A DNA stretch of 64,000 bases from an uncultured Flavobacteriales bacterium (GTDB lineage: Bacteria > Bacteroidota > Bacteroidia > Flavobacteriales_D > Parvicellaceae), in contig CALSMU010000001.1 in NCBI GenBank assembly GCA_943787535.1, positions 186,001 to 250,000 on the forward strand, given 5' to 3'. The notes under the pieces were generated by a model that did not search any database, was not told where the DNA came from, and saw nothing but the letters and a program-made list of their open reading frames with translations. The position numbers and the translations under genes are program-made. Of the stretch, positions 50,657-59,045 are shown piece after piece; the stretch's first letter is position 1; each line of letters opens with the position of its first letter.

Positions 50657-52672
50657 CTATTTATAACTTCTTTGTTTTAACTCGATATTATTAAATTCAA
50701 GTTCTTCTTTATGTAATTTTGCTTTTCCAGCATCGCCCGTCCATTCCCAGGCAGCAACATATTTGTAGTTTACATCATCTCTTTTAGCTTCACCTTTTTG
50801 TTCTCCGTCTAGTTCAACAGACTCCTCTCTAAAGTGTCCACCACAAGACTCATTTCTGGTTAATGCATCTAAGGCAAAAAGCTCTCCTAATTCTAAAAAA
50901 TCTGCAACACGCCCAGCTTTCTCAAGTTCAGTGTTAATACCTTCAACTGTACCAGGAACTCTTACGTCTTTCCAAAATTCTTCACGAATTTCCCGTATTT
51001 TTTTTAAAGCATCCTTCAAGCCAGCTTCATTTCTAGCCATTCCTACATTGTTCCACATCACCTTCCCTAATTCTTTATGAAAATGGTCAACTGATTTATT
51101 TCCTTTTACACTAATTAACTTATTCAGCGTATCTGTTACATTTTTTTCTGCAGCGTCAAATTCAGGAGAATTCGTAGGAATCGTTCCTGTTCTAATTTCA
51201 TTGGCCAAATAATCACCAATTGTGTAAGGCAATACAAAATAGCCATCTGCTAATCCTTGCATTAATGCAGAAGCGCCTAGTCGATTTGCTCCGTGATCAG
51301 AAAAATTAGCTTCCCCAGCTGCGTAACAGCCAGGAATACTTGTCATTAAATTGTAGTCAACCCAAACACCTCCCATTGTATAATGTACCGCAGGATATAT
51401 CATCATTGGTGTTTTGTATGGATTTTGATCAACAATTTTCTCATACATTTGAAAGAGGTTTCCATATTTAGCCTCGATAACTTCTTCTCCGTATTCAAGT
51501 ATTTCAGCATCTGTTGGATTATGAATTCCCATTACTAATGCTTTTTCTTTTCCGTATCGTTGAATCGCAGATTTAAAATCTAAATATACCGCTTCACCTG
51601 TTCCATTAACACCAAAGCCAGCATCGCACCTTTCTTTTGCTGCTCTAGATGCAACGTCTCTTGGGACTAGGTTTCCAAATGCAGGATATCTTCTTTCCAA
51701 GTAGTAGTCTCTATTTTCCTCAGTAATAGCAGTAGGTTTTAATTTACCCTCCCTGATGGATTTGACATCTTCTATATTTTTCGGGACCCATATTCGACCG
51801 TCGTTTCTCAAAGATTCAGACATCAGAGTTAACTTGGACTGATGATCTCCTGATCTTGGAATGCAGGTTGGGTGAATTTGTGTGTAACAAGGGTTTGCAA
51901 AATAAGCTCCTTTTTTATGAATTTTCCAGGCAGCGGTGACATTTGACCCCATTGCATTAGTCGATAAGAAAAATACATTCCCATACCCACCAGAAGCAAT
52001 AACTACAGCATGAGCAGAATGGCGTTCAATCTTTCCAGTTACAAGGTTTCTAGCGATAATTCCTCTTGCCTTACCATCTATTTTTACAATGTCCAACATC
52101 TCGTGGCGATTAAACATTTGAATTTTCCCCTTACCAATCTGCCTATTCATAGCGGAATACGCGCCTAACAAAAGTTGTTGTCCTGTCTGTCCTTTGGCAT
52201 AAAAGGTTCTCGAAACAAGCACTCCACCAAAAGAGCGATTGTCTAACATACCTCCATATTCACGCGCAAAAGGAACCCCCTGTGCAACACACTGATCAAT
52301 AATGTTTCCTGATACTTCAGCCAAACGATACACATTGGCTTCACGCGACCTGTAATCTCCTCCTTTGACCGTATCGTAAAATAGACGATAGTTTGAATCA
52401 CCATCGTTTTGATAATTTTTGGACGCATTAACTCCGCCTTGCGCAGCAATTGAATGAGCTCTACGAGGAGAGTCTTGATACGCAAAAGCTTTTACACTAT
52501 ATCCCATTTCTGCTAATGAAGCAGCAGCAGAACCACCAGCTAATCCAGTGCCAACTACAATAACGTCAATAAGACGCTTGTTCGCTGGATTAACAACATT
52601 AATGTTGTTCTTATGATTGGTCCATTTTTCTTGAATAGGACCTTCCGGTATTTTAGAATCTAAAATTGACAT
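50657..52672 (-). CDS. sdhA: Succinate dehydrogenase/fumarate reductase flavoprotein subunit
   Basis: 671 residues; covalently flavinylated catalytic subunit oxidising succinate to fumarate. The FAD Rossmann motif is VVGTGLAGG (39-47), the histidyl-FAD attachment is H73 in [11 protein letters not shown], the substrate region has [13 protein letters not shown] and [13 protein letters not shown] near 345, and the second nucleotide contact is [20 protein letters not shown] near 430. The long form (over 640 residues), together with a single cytochrome subunit, matches the class found in Bacteroidota and epsilonproteobacteria. Direction in vivo is set by quinone; with sdhC it acts as complex II. 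Confidence 0.97.
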   Translation of the reverse strand: MSILDSKIPEGPIQEKWTNHKNNINVVNPANKRLIDVIVVGTGLAGGSAAASLAEMGYSVKAFAYQDSPRRAHSIAAQGGVNASKNYQNDGDSNYRLFYDTVKGGDYRSREANVYRLAEVSGNIIDQCVAQGVPFAREYGGMLDNRSFGGVLVSRTFYAKGQTGQQLLLGAYSAMNRQIGKGKIQMFNRHEMLDIVKIDGKARGIIARNLVTGKIERHSAHAVVIASGGYGNVFFLSTNAMGSNVTAAWKIHKKGAYFANPCYTQIHPTCIPRSGDHQSKLTLMSESLRNDGRIWVPKNIEDVKSIREGKLKPTAITEENRDYYLERRYPAFGNLVPRDVASRAAKERCDAGFGVNGTGEAVYLDFKSAIQRYGKEKALVMGIHNPTDAEILEYGEEVIEAKYGNLFQMYEKIVDQNPYKTPMMIYPAVHYTMGGVWVDYNLMTSIPGCYAAGEANFSDHGANRLGASALMQGLADGYFVLPYTIGDYLANEIRTGTIPTNSPEFDAAEKNVTDTLNKLISVKGNKSVDHFHKELGKVMWNNVGMARNEAGLKDALKKIREIREEFWKDVRVPGTVEGINTELEKAGRVADFLELGELFALDALTRNESCGGHFREESVELDGEQKGEAKRDDVNYKYVAAWEWTGDAGKAKLHKEELEFNNIELKQRSYK

Positions 52673-52673
52673 A

Positions 52674-53351
52674 CTAACAATGATTAAAATGGTGAAATAA
52701 AGCGATTACAATAAAACCCAACGGGATTAAAATGGCATATGCCATACCAAATTTGTTTAATGCTCTAGTATATTTATTGTTGGCACCCATAGATTGGAAT
52801 GCAGAACTGAAACCATGCAGGAGGTGCAATGAAAGGAACACAAATGCAACACAATAAATAGCAACTCTAATAGGATTTACAAACTTATGTTGCAACTCAG
52901 TAAAATATCGGAGACCACTATCCATGTTGTCCGGATCAACCAGTCCGCTCATGTCCCCTTGAACAAATTTAATATTTATCTCAGGTATCCAAAAATCGTA
53001 AAAATGGAGTCCCATGAATGTAAGAATTAAAAACCCAGATATAATCATATTTCTGCTCATCCAAGTAGAATTAGCTCCTCCATTATTTTTTACATACTTA
53101 ATATTTCTCGACTGCTTGTTCTTTATTTCTAGGATAAAGCCCATTACAAAGTGAAATACCACCCCGAAAATTAATATTGGCTGCATGATGTATTGAACCG
53201 CAAAATTCGTACCCATAAAATGAGAGAGATTATTAAATGTTTCGCCAGAAAAAATAGAGGTAACGTTTATGGCAAAATGCTGAAGTAAAAAAATCATTAG
53301 AAAAAAGGCAGATAATGCCATTGATACTTTCCTTGAAATCGATGAATTCAT
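52674..53351 (-). CDS. sdhC: Succinate dehydrogenase cytochrome b subunit (one-subunit type)
   Basis: 225 residues with five membrane helices (about 10-30, 57-75, 103-122, 158-180 and 202-222) and haem-ligand histidines at the helix ends: [29 protein letters not shown] and HHFNHC. This is the diheme, single-polypeptide membrane anchor that transfers electrons to menaquinone. The sdhC-sdhA-sdhB order is normal for the phylum. The last pair of residues ends 1 bp before sdhA. Confidence 0.94.
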   Translation of the reverse strand: MNSSISRKVSMALSAFFLMIFLLQHFAINVTSIFSGETFNNLSHFMGTNFAVQYIMQPILIFGVVFHFVMGFILEIKNKQSRNIKYVKNNGGANSTWMSRNMIISGFLILTFMGLHFYDFWIPEINIKFVQGDMSGLVDPDNMDSGLRYFTELQHKFVNPIRVAIYCVAFVFLSLHLLHGFSSAFQSMGANNKYTRALNKFGMAYAILIPLGFIVIALFHHFNHC

Positions 53352-53373
53352 AAAAAAAATTTAATATTGTGTA

Positions 53374-53381
53374 CAAAGTTA
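53374..53381 (-). promoter_or_regulatory. Putative -7 box for the sdhCAB operon
   Basis: The minus strand reads TAACTTTG, matching TAnnTTTG, 23 bp before the sdhC ATG; no clear -33 box. The position fits a transcription start giving a short leader. Confidence 0.5.
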
Positions 53382-53651
53382 AAAGTTTGTGCTAAGATAC
53401 GCGAATAAATTTGCCTCTATTTATTTATACGATAGGTATTGTCACAAAATATTTTTCATGAAAGGTCAAATGATTTATTTTTGACTATAATAAAGCCATT
53501 TTTATTTTGAAGCTGCAGACATTGCCCATGTCAACTGGAAAAATGAAAAATAGTTGGTGATATCAACCATTATCATTCAAAAATATAGCAGGGAGAAGAC
53601 CTGATAGGTTAATTTTAAGTACTTTTATCCACTAAGCGAAATTGGAAATAA
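53382..53651. other. Intergenic region divergent between sdhC and aminopeptidase P
   Basis: About 270 bp with no supported gene. It holds an inverted repeat gtcaaa...tttgac (53465-53485, 9-nt loop) overlapping TATTTTTG (53476-53483), which also matches the -7 consensus on the plus strand, and a near-palindrome ttggtgatatcaacca around 53554-53569. A TTTTAAGTACTTTTA stretch near 53609-53625 might serve the downstream plus-strand gene. Binding sites for a regulator or a small RNA are possible but unproven. Confidence 0.45.
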
Positions 53652-54953
53652 ATGAAATACGAAAAGATAGACAAAGAACTTTACATTCACAATAGAAAGA
53701 AGTTTAGTAAAGAGTTGAAACCAAATTCTTTAGCTGTTTTCAATTCAAATGATATTGTTACCACAAGCGCTGACAGTACATTTCCATTTGTACAACATCG
53801 AGATATATTGCACTTAAGCGGAGTAGATCAAGAAGAGAGTATATTAATTGTATTTCCCGATTGTTTTGAACAGAAACATCAAGAAATCCTTTTCTTGAAA
53901 GAAACAAGTGATTTAATTGCTGTTTGGGAAGGAGCGAAATTAGATAAGGCACAAGCCTTTGAAACATCAGGAATTCAAACTGTTTATTGGTTAGATCAAT
54001 TTGACTCGATCTTTAATTCGTTAATGTCAGAAGCGGAGAACGTTTACATTAATACAAATGAGCATACTCGAGCCAATACGGAAGCAGAAAACCGAGAAGA
54101 TCGATTTATAAAAATGTGCAAAGAGAAATATCCTGCGCATAACTATGAGCGAAGTGCCCCAATCATGCACGAGATTCGCTCTGTAAAGCACCCAATAGAA
54201 ATTGAACTAATGCAAAAAGCATGTGACATTACTGAAAAAGGTGTTCGAAGGTTATTAGCGTTTATTAAGCCTGGGGTTATGGAATATAACATTGAAGCTG
54301 AGCTCATGCATGAATTTTTGAATAATCGTTCTAGAGGCTTTGCATATACACCCATAATTGCTTCTGGCTACAGTGCATGTGTTTTGCATTATATTGAAAA
54401 TAATAAAGAGTGCAAGGATGGAGATGTCATCTTAATGGATTTTGGAGCTGAATATGGAAATTACGCATCGGACTTAACAAGGTGCTTTCCTGTCAATGGA
54501 AAATTTACTCCGCGTCAAAAGAATGTGTACAATGCAGTATTACGAGTAAAAAAGGCAGCTACTAAATTGCTAGTACCTGGAACTTATTTAAACGAATATC
54601 ATGTTGCTGTAGGAAAATTGATGGAGACAGAATTGATATCGTTAGGATTAATTTCTGAGGAAGATATTCAAAACGAAGACCCTGCTTGGCCAGCATATAA
54701 AAAGTATTTTATGCACGGAACGTCTCATTACATTGGATTGGATACGCACGATTTAGGATTGTGGACAAAACCAATAAGAGCTGGAATGGCCTTCACTGTA
54801 GAGCCGGGAATCTACATTCCAGAAGAAAACTTAGGAATCAGATTAGAAGATGATGTGATTGTTCAAGAATCGGGAGAACCGATTAACTTAATGGTAAATA
54901 TTCCTATTGAAGCGGATGAAATAGAAGAACTAATGAAGGCAGTAGACAAATGA
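53652..54953 (+). CDS. pepP: Xaa-Pro aminopeptidase (aminopeptidase P, M24B)
   Basis: 433 residues; cleaves N-terminal residues from peptides with proline in position 2. A creatinase-like N-domain (about 5-165) precedes the pita-bread catalytic domain. The dinuclear metal ligands are all visible: D263 and D274 (LMDFGAEYGNYASDLTRCFP), H359 (HGTSHYIGLDTHD), E384 (FTVEPGIY) and E399 (GIRLEDDV). No signal peptide, so cytosolic. Its stop overlaps the next gene by 4 bp (ATGA), so it is likely the first gene of a transcript including the sulfotransferase-like gene. Confidence 0.95.
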   Translation: MKYEKIDKELYIHNRKKFSKELKPNSLAVFNSNDIVTTSADSTFPFVQHRDILHLSGVDQEESILIVFPDCFEQKHQEILFLKETSDLIAVWEGAKLDKAQAFETSGIQTVYWLDQFDSIFNSLMSEAENVYINTNEHTRANTEAENREDRFIKMCKEKYPAHNYERSAPIMHEIRSVKHPIEIELMQKACDITEKGVRRLLAFIKPGVMEYNIEAELMHEFLNNRSRGFAYTPIIASGYSACVLHYIENNKECKDGDVILMDFGAEYGNYASDLTRCFPVNGKFTPRQKNVYNAVLRVKKAATKLLVPGTYLNEYHVAVGKLMETELISLGLISEEDIQNEDPAWPAYKKYFMHGTSHYIGLDTHDLGLWTKPIRAGMAFTVEPGIYIPEENLGIRLEDDVIVQESGEPINLMVNIPIEADEIEELMKAVDK

Positions 54954-55513
54954 ATTCAGACGAAATATTATTAATTGGAGGGCTTCCTAGATCAGGAACA
55001 TCTCTTATGATGCAAATAGCAGCTAAAGCTGGTATTGAGAATTTTACAGATGGTAATCGCGTTGCCGACATCAATAATCCCAATGGATATGCAGAGTTTG
55101 ATGGTGTAAAAGGATTGATGAAATCGAACGTCTTTTTAAAAAATGTTGTTGGTAAATCTATAAAAGTAGTTTCACCCTTAATTCCTTTTATTGACAAAGG
55201 TTTGAAATACAAGTGTATCATTGTTGACAGAAATATTAGTGAAGTGTTGCGTTCTCAGCAGGTTATGCTAGGCAAGTCAGTAGATGGAATACCGGATGCC
55301 CTTATGGTGGCATTTCAAAAACAAGCGGATAATGCCAAACAATTTTTGACAAATAATAATATACCATTTATAACTATTCAACACAAAGAACTTTTTGCAA
55401 ATCCAATTTCGCAATTAGCAGCAATCAAAGAATTTACGAACAGTGAAGTTTCCATTGAGGAACTATCATCTTGTATAGATTCTAAATTATACAGACAAAG
55501 AAATGAAGAATAA
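54950..55513 (+). CDS. Sulfotransferase-like P-loop protein
   Basis: 187 residues. Residues 10-19 (GLPRSGTSLM) match the 5'-phosphosulfate-binding loop of PAPS-dependent sulfotransferases, and RNISEVLRSQQ near 93-103 resembles their 3'-phosphate-binding RxxxSxxxS-type element. The protein is much shorter than ordinary sulfotransferases (about 250-300), and the region between is compact; it could be a minimal or partly inactive form. The neighbouring overlapping genes encode a 56-residue protein and a phosphodiesterase-superfamily/TPR protein. The acceptor is unknown. Cytosolic by lack of signal. Confidence 0.75.
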   Translation: MNSDEILLIGGLPRSGTSLMMQIAAKAGIENFTDGNRVADINNPNGYAEFDGVKGLMKSNVFLKNVVGKSIKVVSPLIPFIDKGLKYKCIIVDRNISEVLRSQQVMLGKSVDGIPDALMVAFQKQADNAKQFLTNNNIPFITIQHKELFANPISQLAAIKEFTNSEVSIEELSSCIDSKLYRQRNEE

Positions 55514-55673
55514 AGATTCCGAAAAAATATTTTTTGAAGGTAAGCCTTACAAAGTACCACAAGGAGGTACATTGGGACTTTTAGCCTTAGGAGCTTTAGG
55601 AGTAAGATTATGGCGAGAAGCCAATAAAGGAGCGAAAATCACTAAAAAACCTTCTTCAAATGAAAAAAAATAA
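55503..55673 (+). CDS. Small overlapping protein, 56 aa, probable membrane-tethered
   Basis: A short gene overlapping the previous gene by 11 bp and the following one by 14 bp, both in different frames on the same strand, which argues strongly for a real coupled gene. It encodes a charged N-terminus (MKNKDSEKIFFEGKPYKVPQ), a Gly/Leu-rich hydrophobic stretch (GGTLGLLALGALGVRLW, residues 21-37) and a basic tail (KGAKITKKPSSNEKK). The stretch is about 16 residues, just long enough to be a single membrane helix. Not recognised; the PQGGTLGLLALGALG segment looks like a conserved motif and would be the first thing to search. Confidence 0.7.
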   Translation: MKNKDSEKIFFEGKPYKVPQGGTLGLLALGALGVRLWREANKGAKITKKPSSNEKK

Positions 55674-58041
55674 AGTCGTTGTTCTTGGTTGGGATGCTGC
55701 GGATTGGCAAGTAATGGATAAGCTAATGAAGGATGGACATATGCCTACTTTAAAAAAGTTTGTTTCAGAGGGTGTCCGTGGAAATATTGCAACTCTGGAT
55801 CCACCTTTGTCGCCTATGCTATGGACATCCATGGCAACAGGTGTTCGCCCTTATAAGCACGGAATCCTAGGTTTTGTAGAGCCTGTAGCTTCGACAGGGT
55901 CTATCCGGCCAGTTTCATCCAAGTCAAGAAAAGTAAAGGCCATTTGGAATATGTTTTCTCAATCAGGTCTTAAATCTAATGTAGTAGGCTGGTGGCCGAG
56001 TAACCCTGTAGAGCCTATAAACGGCTGCATGGTGTCTAATCTCTATCAGCAGGAAAGAAAAGATAAAAAAATAGTAGCAAAAGACGAATGGGAAATGCCT
56101 GAGGGAACCATTCATCCTGAAAGATTAATAGATTCGTTGAAGGCTCTTAGAGTGCATCCAGATGAGATTACAGGTAATTTAATTATGCCGTTTGTTCCGG
56201 CTGTTTTTCACCTCAATAAAAGAAGTGACAAGCGCTTGTATCAGATAGCAAGAGTAATTGCTCATTGCACTTCTATGCATGCAGCTTTTACGGAATTGAT
56301 TGAAAAAGAAGATTGGGATTTTGCTGCTGTGTATCACGATGCTATTGATCATTTTTCGCACCATTATATGAAATTTTATCCACCCAAGTTGGATTGGGTT
56401 AGCGATGAAGATTATGAAATTTTTAATCAGGCGGTAATCGGCATTTATCGTTTTCATGATATGATGTTGGAGCGCGTAATGAAGCTCACAGACAAAGACA
56501 CGACTATTGTTATTGTTTCTGATCATGGCTTTCACTCCGATCATCTCCGTCCTAGATATGTTCCTCAGGTTCCTTCCGGTCCAGCTATTGAGCATAGTCA
56601 ATTCGGTATGTTTGCCGCTAGAGGACCCAACATCAAGAAAAATGAAAAAGTTTATGGTTCTACCATATTGGATTTAACCCCAACTCTATTGGCTATGTAT
56701 GATTTGCCTATTGGCAGAGACATGGACGGTAAGGTGTTGACAGACATATTTATTGAAACACCAAAACTAAAATACATTGAGTCATGGGAAAAGTTAGAGG
56801 GTGATTGTGGGTCTTTGTCTGGTGAGGAGAAGGAAGACCCTATGTCAGACCAAGCAGCAATGCAGCAACTAATTGATTTAGGTTATATAGACGCTCCCTC
56901 TGAAGATGGATACTTCAGTCAGAAGGTTGCAACGGAAAATAATTTTTATCTAGCTAAATCCTTTATAAATGGCCGAAAATATAGCGAAGCACTTGAGGTA
57001 CTAATTAAAGTTGTTGAGGAAAATGCTACGGATTATCGTTATTTGGTAGAACTTGTAAATTTGCACCTAACAATAAAAAATGCTGATGAAGCAGAAATTG
57101 CTATTTCTAAAGTAGAAAATCTTAAGGTAGTTTCCAAAGAGTTTATCCATATCATGAAGGGAAGGTTACATTATCTAAAAAATGAACCAGTTGAAGCTTT
57201 GGTAGAATTTAGAAAGGCTAATGATATTGAATACAATCAAGGGCCATTATTAATAGAATTGGGTAAAGTACTTACAGTGCTGGGAGATTTGAATGCTGCA
57301 GAAGATAATTTTAACAAAGCGTTAAAGTATAATTCTCGAGATGCAAAAGCGCATAATTGTATTGGTATAATAAAAATAAGACAAGGTAAGTATGAAGAGG
57401 CAATTAACCATTTATTAGAAGCTATTGATATCATCTATTATTTCCCATATGCGCATTATAATCTGGGAGAATGTCTTGCTTTAATGGGTGAGTTTAAGGA
57501 GGCTGAAGGAGCTTTTGAGCAGGCAATAATTATGAAGCCTAGTTTGAAAAAAACATATAGGTGGTTATTAGAAATTCAAGTTCAGCTAAAAAACGAAAAG
57601 AAACAAAAGTTTTATCAAGATATTCTAGATAAGATGACAATCGGTCAAGTTAAAGTAATAACTGGGTTGCCTAGCAATCAGTTAGTTGACTTCCTAGATA
57701 ACAGCGATGAAGAAGTTGTTAACTACAAAGATGGAGATGTATTATCTCGGCAGCTAAAAGATCTAAATTTAGAGAAGTGTGTTGGTAAAACCATTTTCTT
57801 GCCATTGGCTGAGATAACCCAGTTACCAATAAATTTGGAAAGTAAAATAATTATTATTTCTGCTGAGATTGATGACGCATCAGCATTTATTGCCAAAAAT
57901 ACTGTTAAAATTGGAGGTCATCCCGTTTATGATTTATCTGCTAACAGAGCACTTGAGAATATTTTGTATTCTGTGGAAAGTTGGCTGGATCAACAGCCTG
58001 ACTTGGATATAGAAAGACATGAAGTTAAAAATGGTAATTAA
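55660..58041 (+). CDS. Alkaline-phosphatase-superfamily phosphodiesterase fused to TPR domain
   Basis: 793 residues. The N-terminal two-thirds (about 5-370) belongs to the type I phosphodiesterase/nucleotide pyrophosphatase branch of the alkaline phosphatase superfamily: metal-binding D12 (GWDAADWQV), nucleophile region LDPPLSPMLWTSMATG (catalytic Ser51 or Thr56), then YHDAIDHFSHHY near 225-240 and VSDHGFHSDH near 290 as metal ligands. Residues about 410-660 carry TPR-like helices (DAKAHNCIGIIKIRQGKYEE, YAHYNLGECLALMGEFKEAE), and the last 130 are unassigned. No signal peptide. The fusion suggests that it acts on a protein-bound or complex substrate. Overlaps the small gene by 14 bp. Confidence 0.9.
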   Translation: MKKNKVVVLGWDAADWQVMDKLMKDGHMPTLKKFVSEGVRGNIATLDPPLSPMLWTSMATGVRPYKHGILGFVEPVASTGSIRPVSSKSRKVKAIWNMFSQSGLKSNVVGWWPSNPVEPINGCMVSNLYQQERKDKKIVAKDEWEMPEGTIHPERLIDSLKALRVHPDEITGNLIMPFVPAVFHLNKRSDKRLYQIARVIAHCTSMHAAFTELIEKEDWDFAAVYHDAIDHFSHHYMKFYPPKLDWVSDEDYEIFNQAVIGIYRFHDMMLERVMKLTDKDTTIVIVSDHGFHSDHLRPRYVPQVPSGPAIEHSQFGMFAARGPNIKKNEKVYGSTILDLTPTLLAMYDLPIGRDMDGKVLTDIFIETPKLKYIESWEKLEGDCGSLSGEEKEDPMSDQAAMQQLIDLGYIDAPSEDGYFSQKVATENNFYLAKSFINGRKYSEALEVLIKVVEENATDYRYLVELVNLHLTIKNADEAEIAISKVENLKVVSKEFIHIMKGRLHYLKNEPVEALVEFRKANDIEYNQGPLLIELGKVLTVLGDLNAAEDNFNKALKYNSRDAKAHNCIGIIKIRQGKYEEAINHLLEAIDIIYYFPYAHYNLGECLALMGEFKEAEGAFEQAIIMKPSLKKTYRWLLEIQVQLKNEKKQKFYQDILDKMTIGQVKVITGLPSNQLVDFLDNSDEEVVNYKDGDVLSRQLKDLNLEKCVGKTIFLPLAEITQLPINLESKIIIISAEIDDASAFIAKNTVKIGGHPVYDLSANRALENILYSVESWLDQQPDLDIERHEVKNGN

Positions 58042-58050
58042 TCGACATAC

Positions 58051-58081
58051 TTTGTTAACTTAACAAATAGTATTATATTTG
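58051..58081 (+). promoter_or_regulatory. Bacteroidota-type promoter for the secreted T9SS protein gene
   Basis: -33 TTTG (58051-58054) and -7 TATATTTG (58074-58081) with 19 bp between, both exact consensus, ending 28 bp before the ATG. This is the best promoter in the window and shows that the secreted protein has its own transcription start although it lies just 68 bp after the phosphodiesterase gene. Confidence 0.75.
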
Positions 58082-58109
58082 TTAGATAAATTAACAAAAA
58101 ATATATTAT

Positions 58110-58937
58110 ATGAAAAAAGATTTACAAAAAAAGTTAGTTCGTTATAGTTCTGCTGCTGGTGCTGTTGTTGCTGCGGTAGGTTCAACGAATGCACAAGTGA
58201 TTTACACTGATGTTGATCCAGATTTTGTTAACGCATCAGGTACTGTTCAAATCGGACTTGATATGGATGGTGACGCTACGTTTGAGTTTGCAATCAGTGC
58301 TACCGACACCACAGTAAATGGTACTCAGTACGGTATACTAAGTGTTGTTCCAGTTGACGCAACTTTATCTGCAATCGGTGGTGAAGCTCCAAGTGGATAT
58401 AACTATGCTTTGGCATTAGACCTTGGCATGATGGTAGATGCTTCTGTTAATTGGGTTGCAGCTGCTAACACAATGTCTTATGAAGTAGATGGTGCTTTCC
58501 CATACGGTGAAAACTGGAATGGTGTTACTGATAAGTATTTAGCTTTAAGATTCACTAACAGTGGTAATACACACTATGGTTGGGCTAGATTAGATGGAGG
58601 CGGTGACTCTTTTACTTTAAAAGATCATGCTTTTGATGCTACTCCTGATGCTGCAATAGAAACAGGTGATATGGGGAATGTTGGTGTTGAAGATGCGAAT
58701 ATCGAATCAATGATTCATTTCGTTAATCAACCAAATAATTCTGTGAAAATAGTTATTAATGGAGAATTATCTAACGGTGAAATAACTGTAGTTTCTACTT
58801 CTGGAGCTATTATTTCTACTCAACAAGTTAACGATAACGTTGCTTTTGTTGATATGGATGGTCTTGCTGCTGGTCTTTACATGATTAATGTAAAATCTAC
58901 TGAAGGATCAATCACAAAGAAAATGTTTGTAAAATAA
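58110..58937 (+). CDS. Secreted protein with T9SS type A C-terminal domain
   Basis: 275 residues. The N-terminus is KKDLQKKLVRYSSAAGAVVAAVGSTNAQ, a positively charged start and Ala-rich core ending in a cleavable AQ site; the YSSAAGA block recalls a recurrent N-terminus of Bacteroidota secreted proteins. The mature part has DVDPDF, GLDMDGDATFEFAI (calcium-loop-like D-x-D-x-D) and YLALRFTNSGNTHYGWARL, a fragment seen in many such proteins. The last ~70 residues (VKIVINGELSNGEITV, SGAIISTQQV, AAGLYMINVKS, KKMFVK) form a type A T9SS sorting domain. Function unknown; its promoter is strong, suggesting an abundant protein. Confidence 0.85.
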   Translation: MKKDLQKKLVRYSSAAGAVVAAVGSTNAQVIYTDVDPDFVNASGTVQIGLDMDGDATFEFAISATDTTVNGTQYGILSVVPVDATLSAIGGEAPSGYNYALALDLGMMVDASVNWVAAANTMSYEVDGAFPYGENWNGVTDKYLALRFTNSGNTHYGWARLDGGGDSFTLKDHAFDATPDAAIETGDMGNVGVEDANIESMIHFVNQPNNSVKIVINGELSNGEITVVSTSGAIISTQQVNDNVAFVDMDGLAAGLYMINVKSTEGSITKKMFVK

Positions 58938-58957
58938 TTTTTACAACTAAATATTTT

Positions 58958-58989
58958 AAAGGGGAAATCTTAAGGTTTCCCCTTTTTTT
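58958..58989 (+). terminator. Terminator after the secreted T9SS protein gene
   Basis: Stem ggggaaatc/ggtttcccc (with one wobble) flanked by three A-T pairs, loop TTAA, and a T7 run, 20 bp after the stop codon. With its own promoter it makes the preceding gene an independent unit. Confidence 0.92.
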
Positions 58990-59045
58990 GTGCCTTAAAT
59001 CCCTAATCATTTTATATTTTTGATGTTATTATCAAAAGCCAAAGT

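Noticed and set aside
54904-55221. 105-codon minus-strand frame across pepP and the sulfotransferase-like gene
   Set aside because: Spans the coupled overlap of two plus-strand genes and encodes no signal or motif.
56179-56601. 140-codon open frame on the minus strand inside the phosphodiesterase gene
   Set aside because: It is fully antisense to the strongly conserved metal-site region, has no sensible start region and shows no family features; a shadow.
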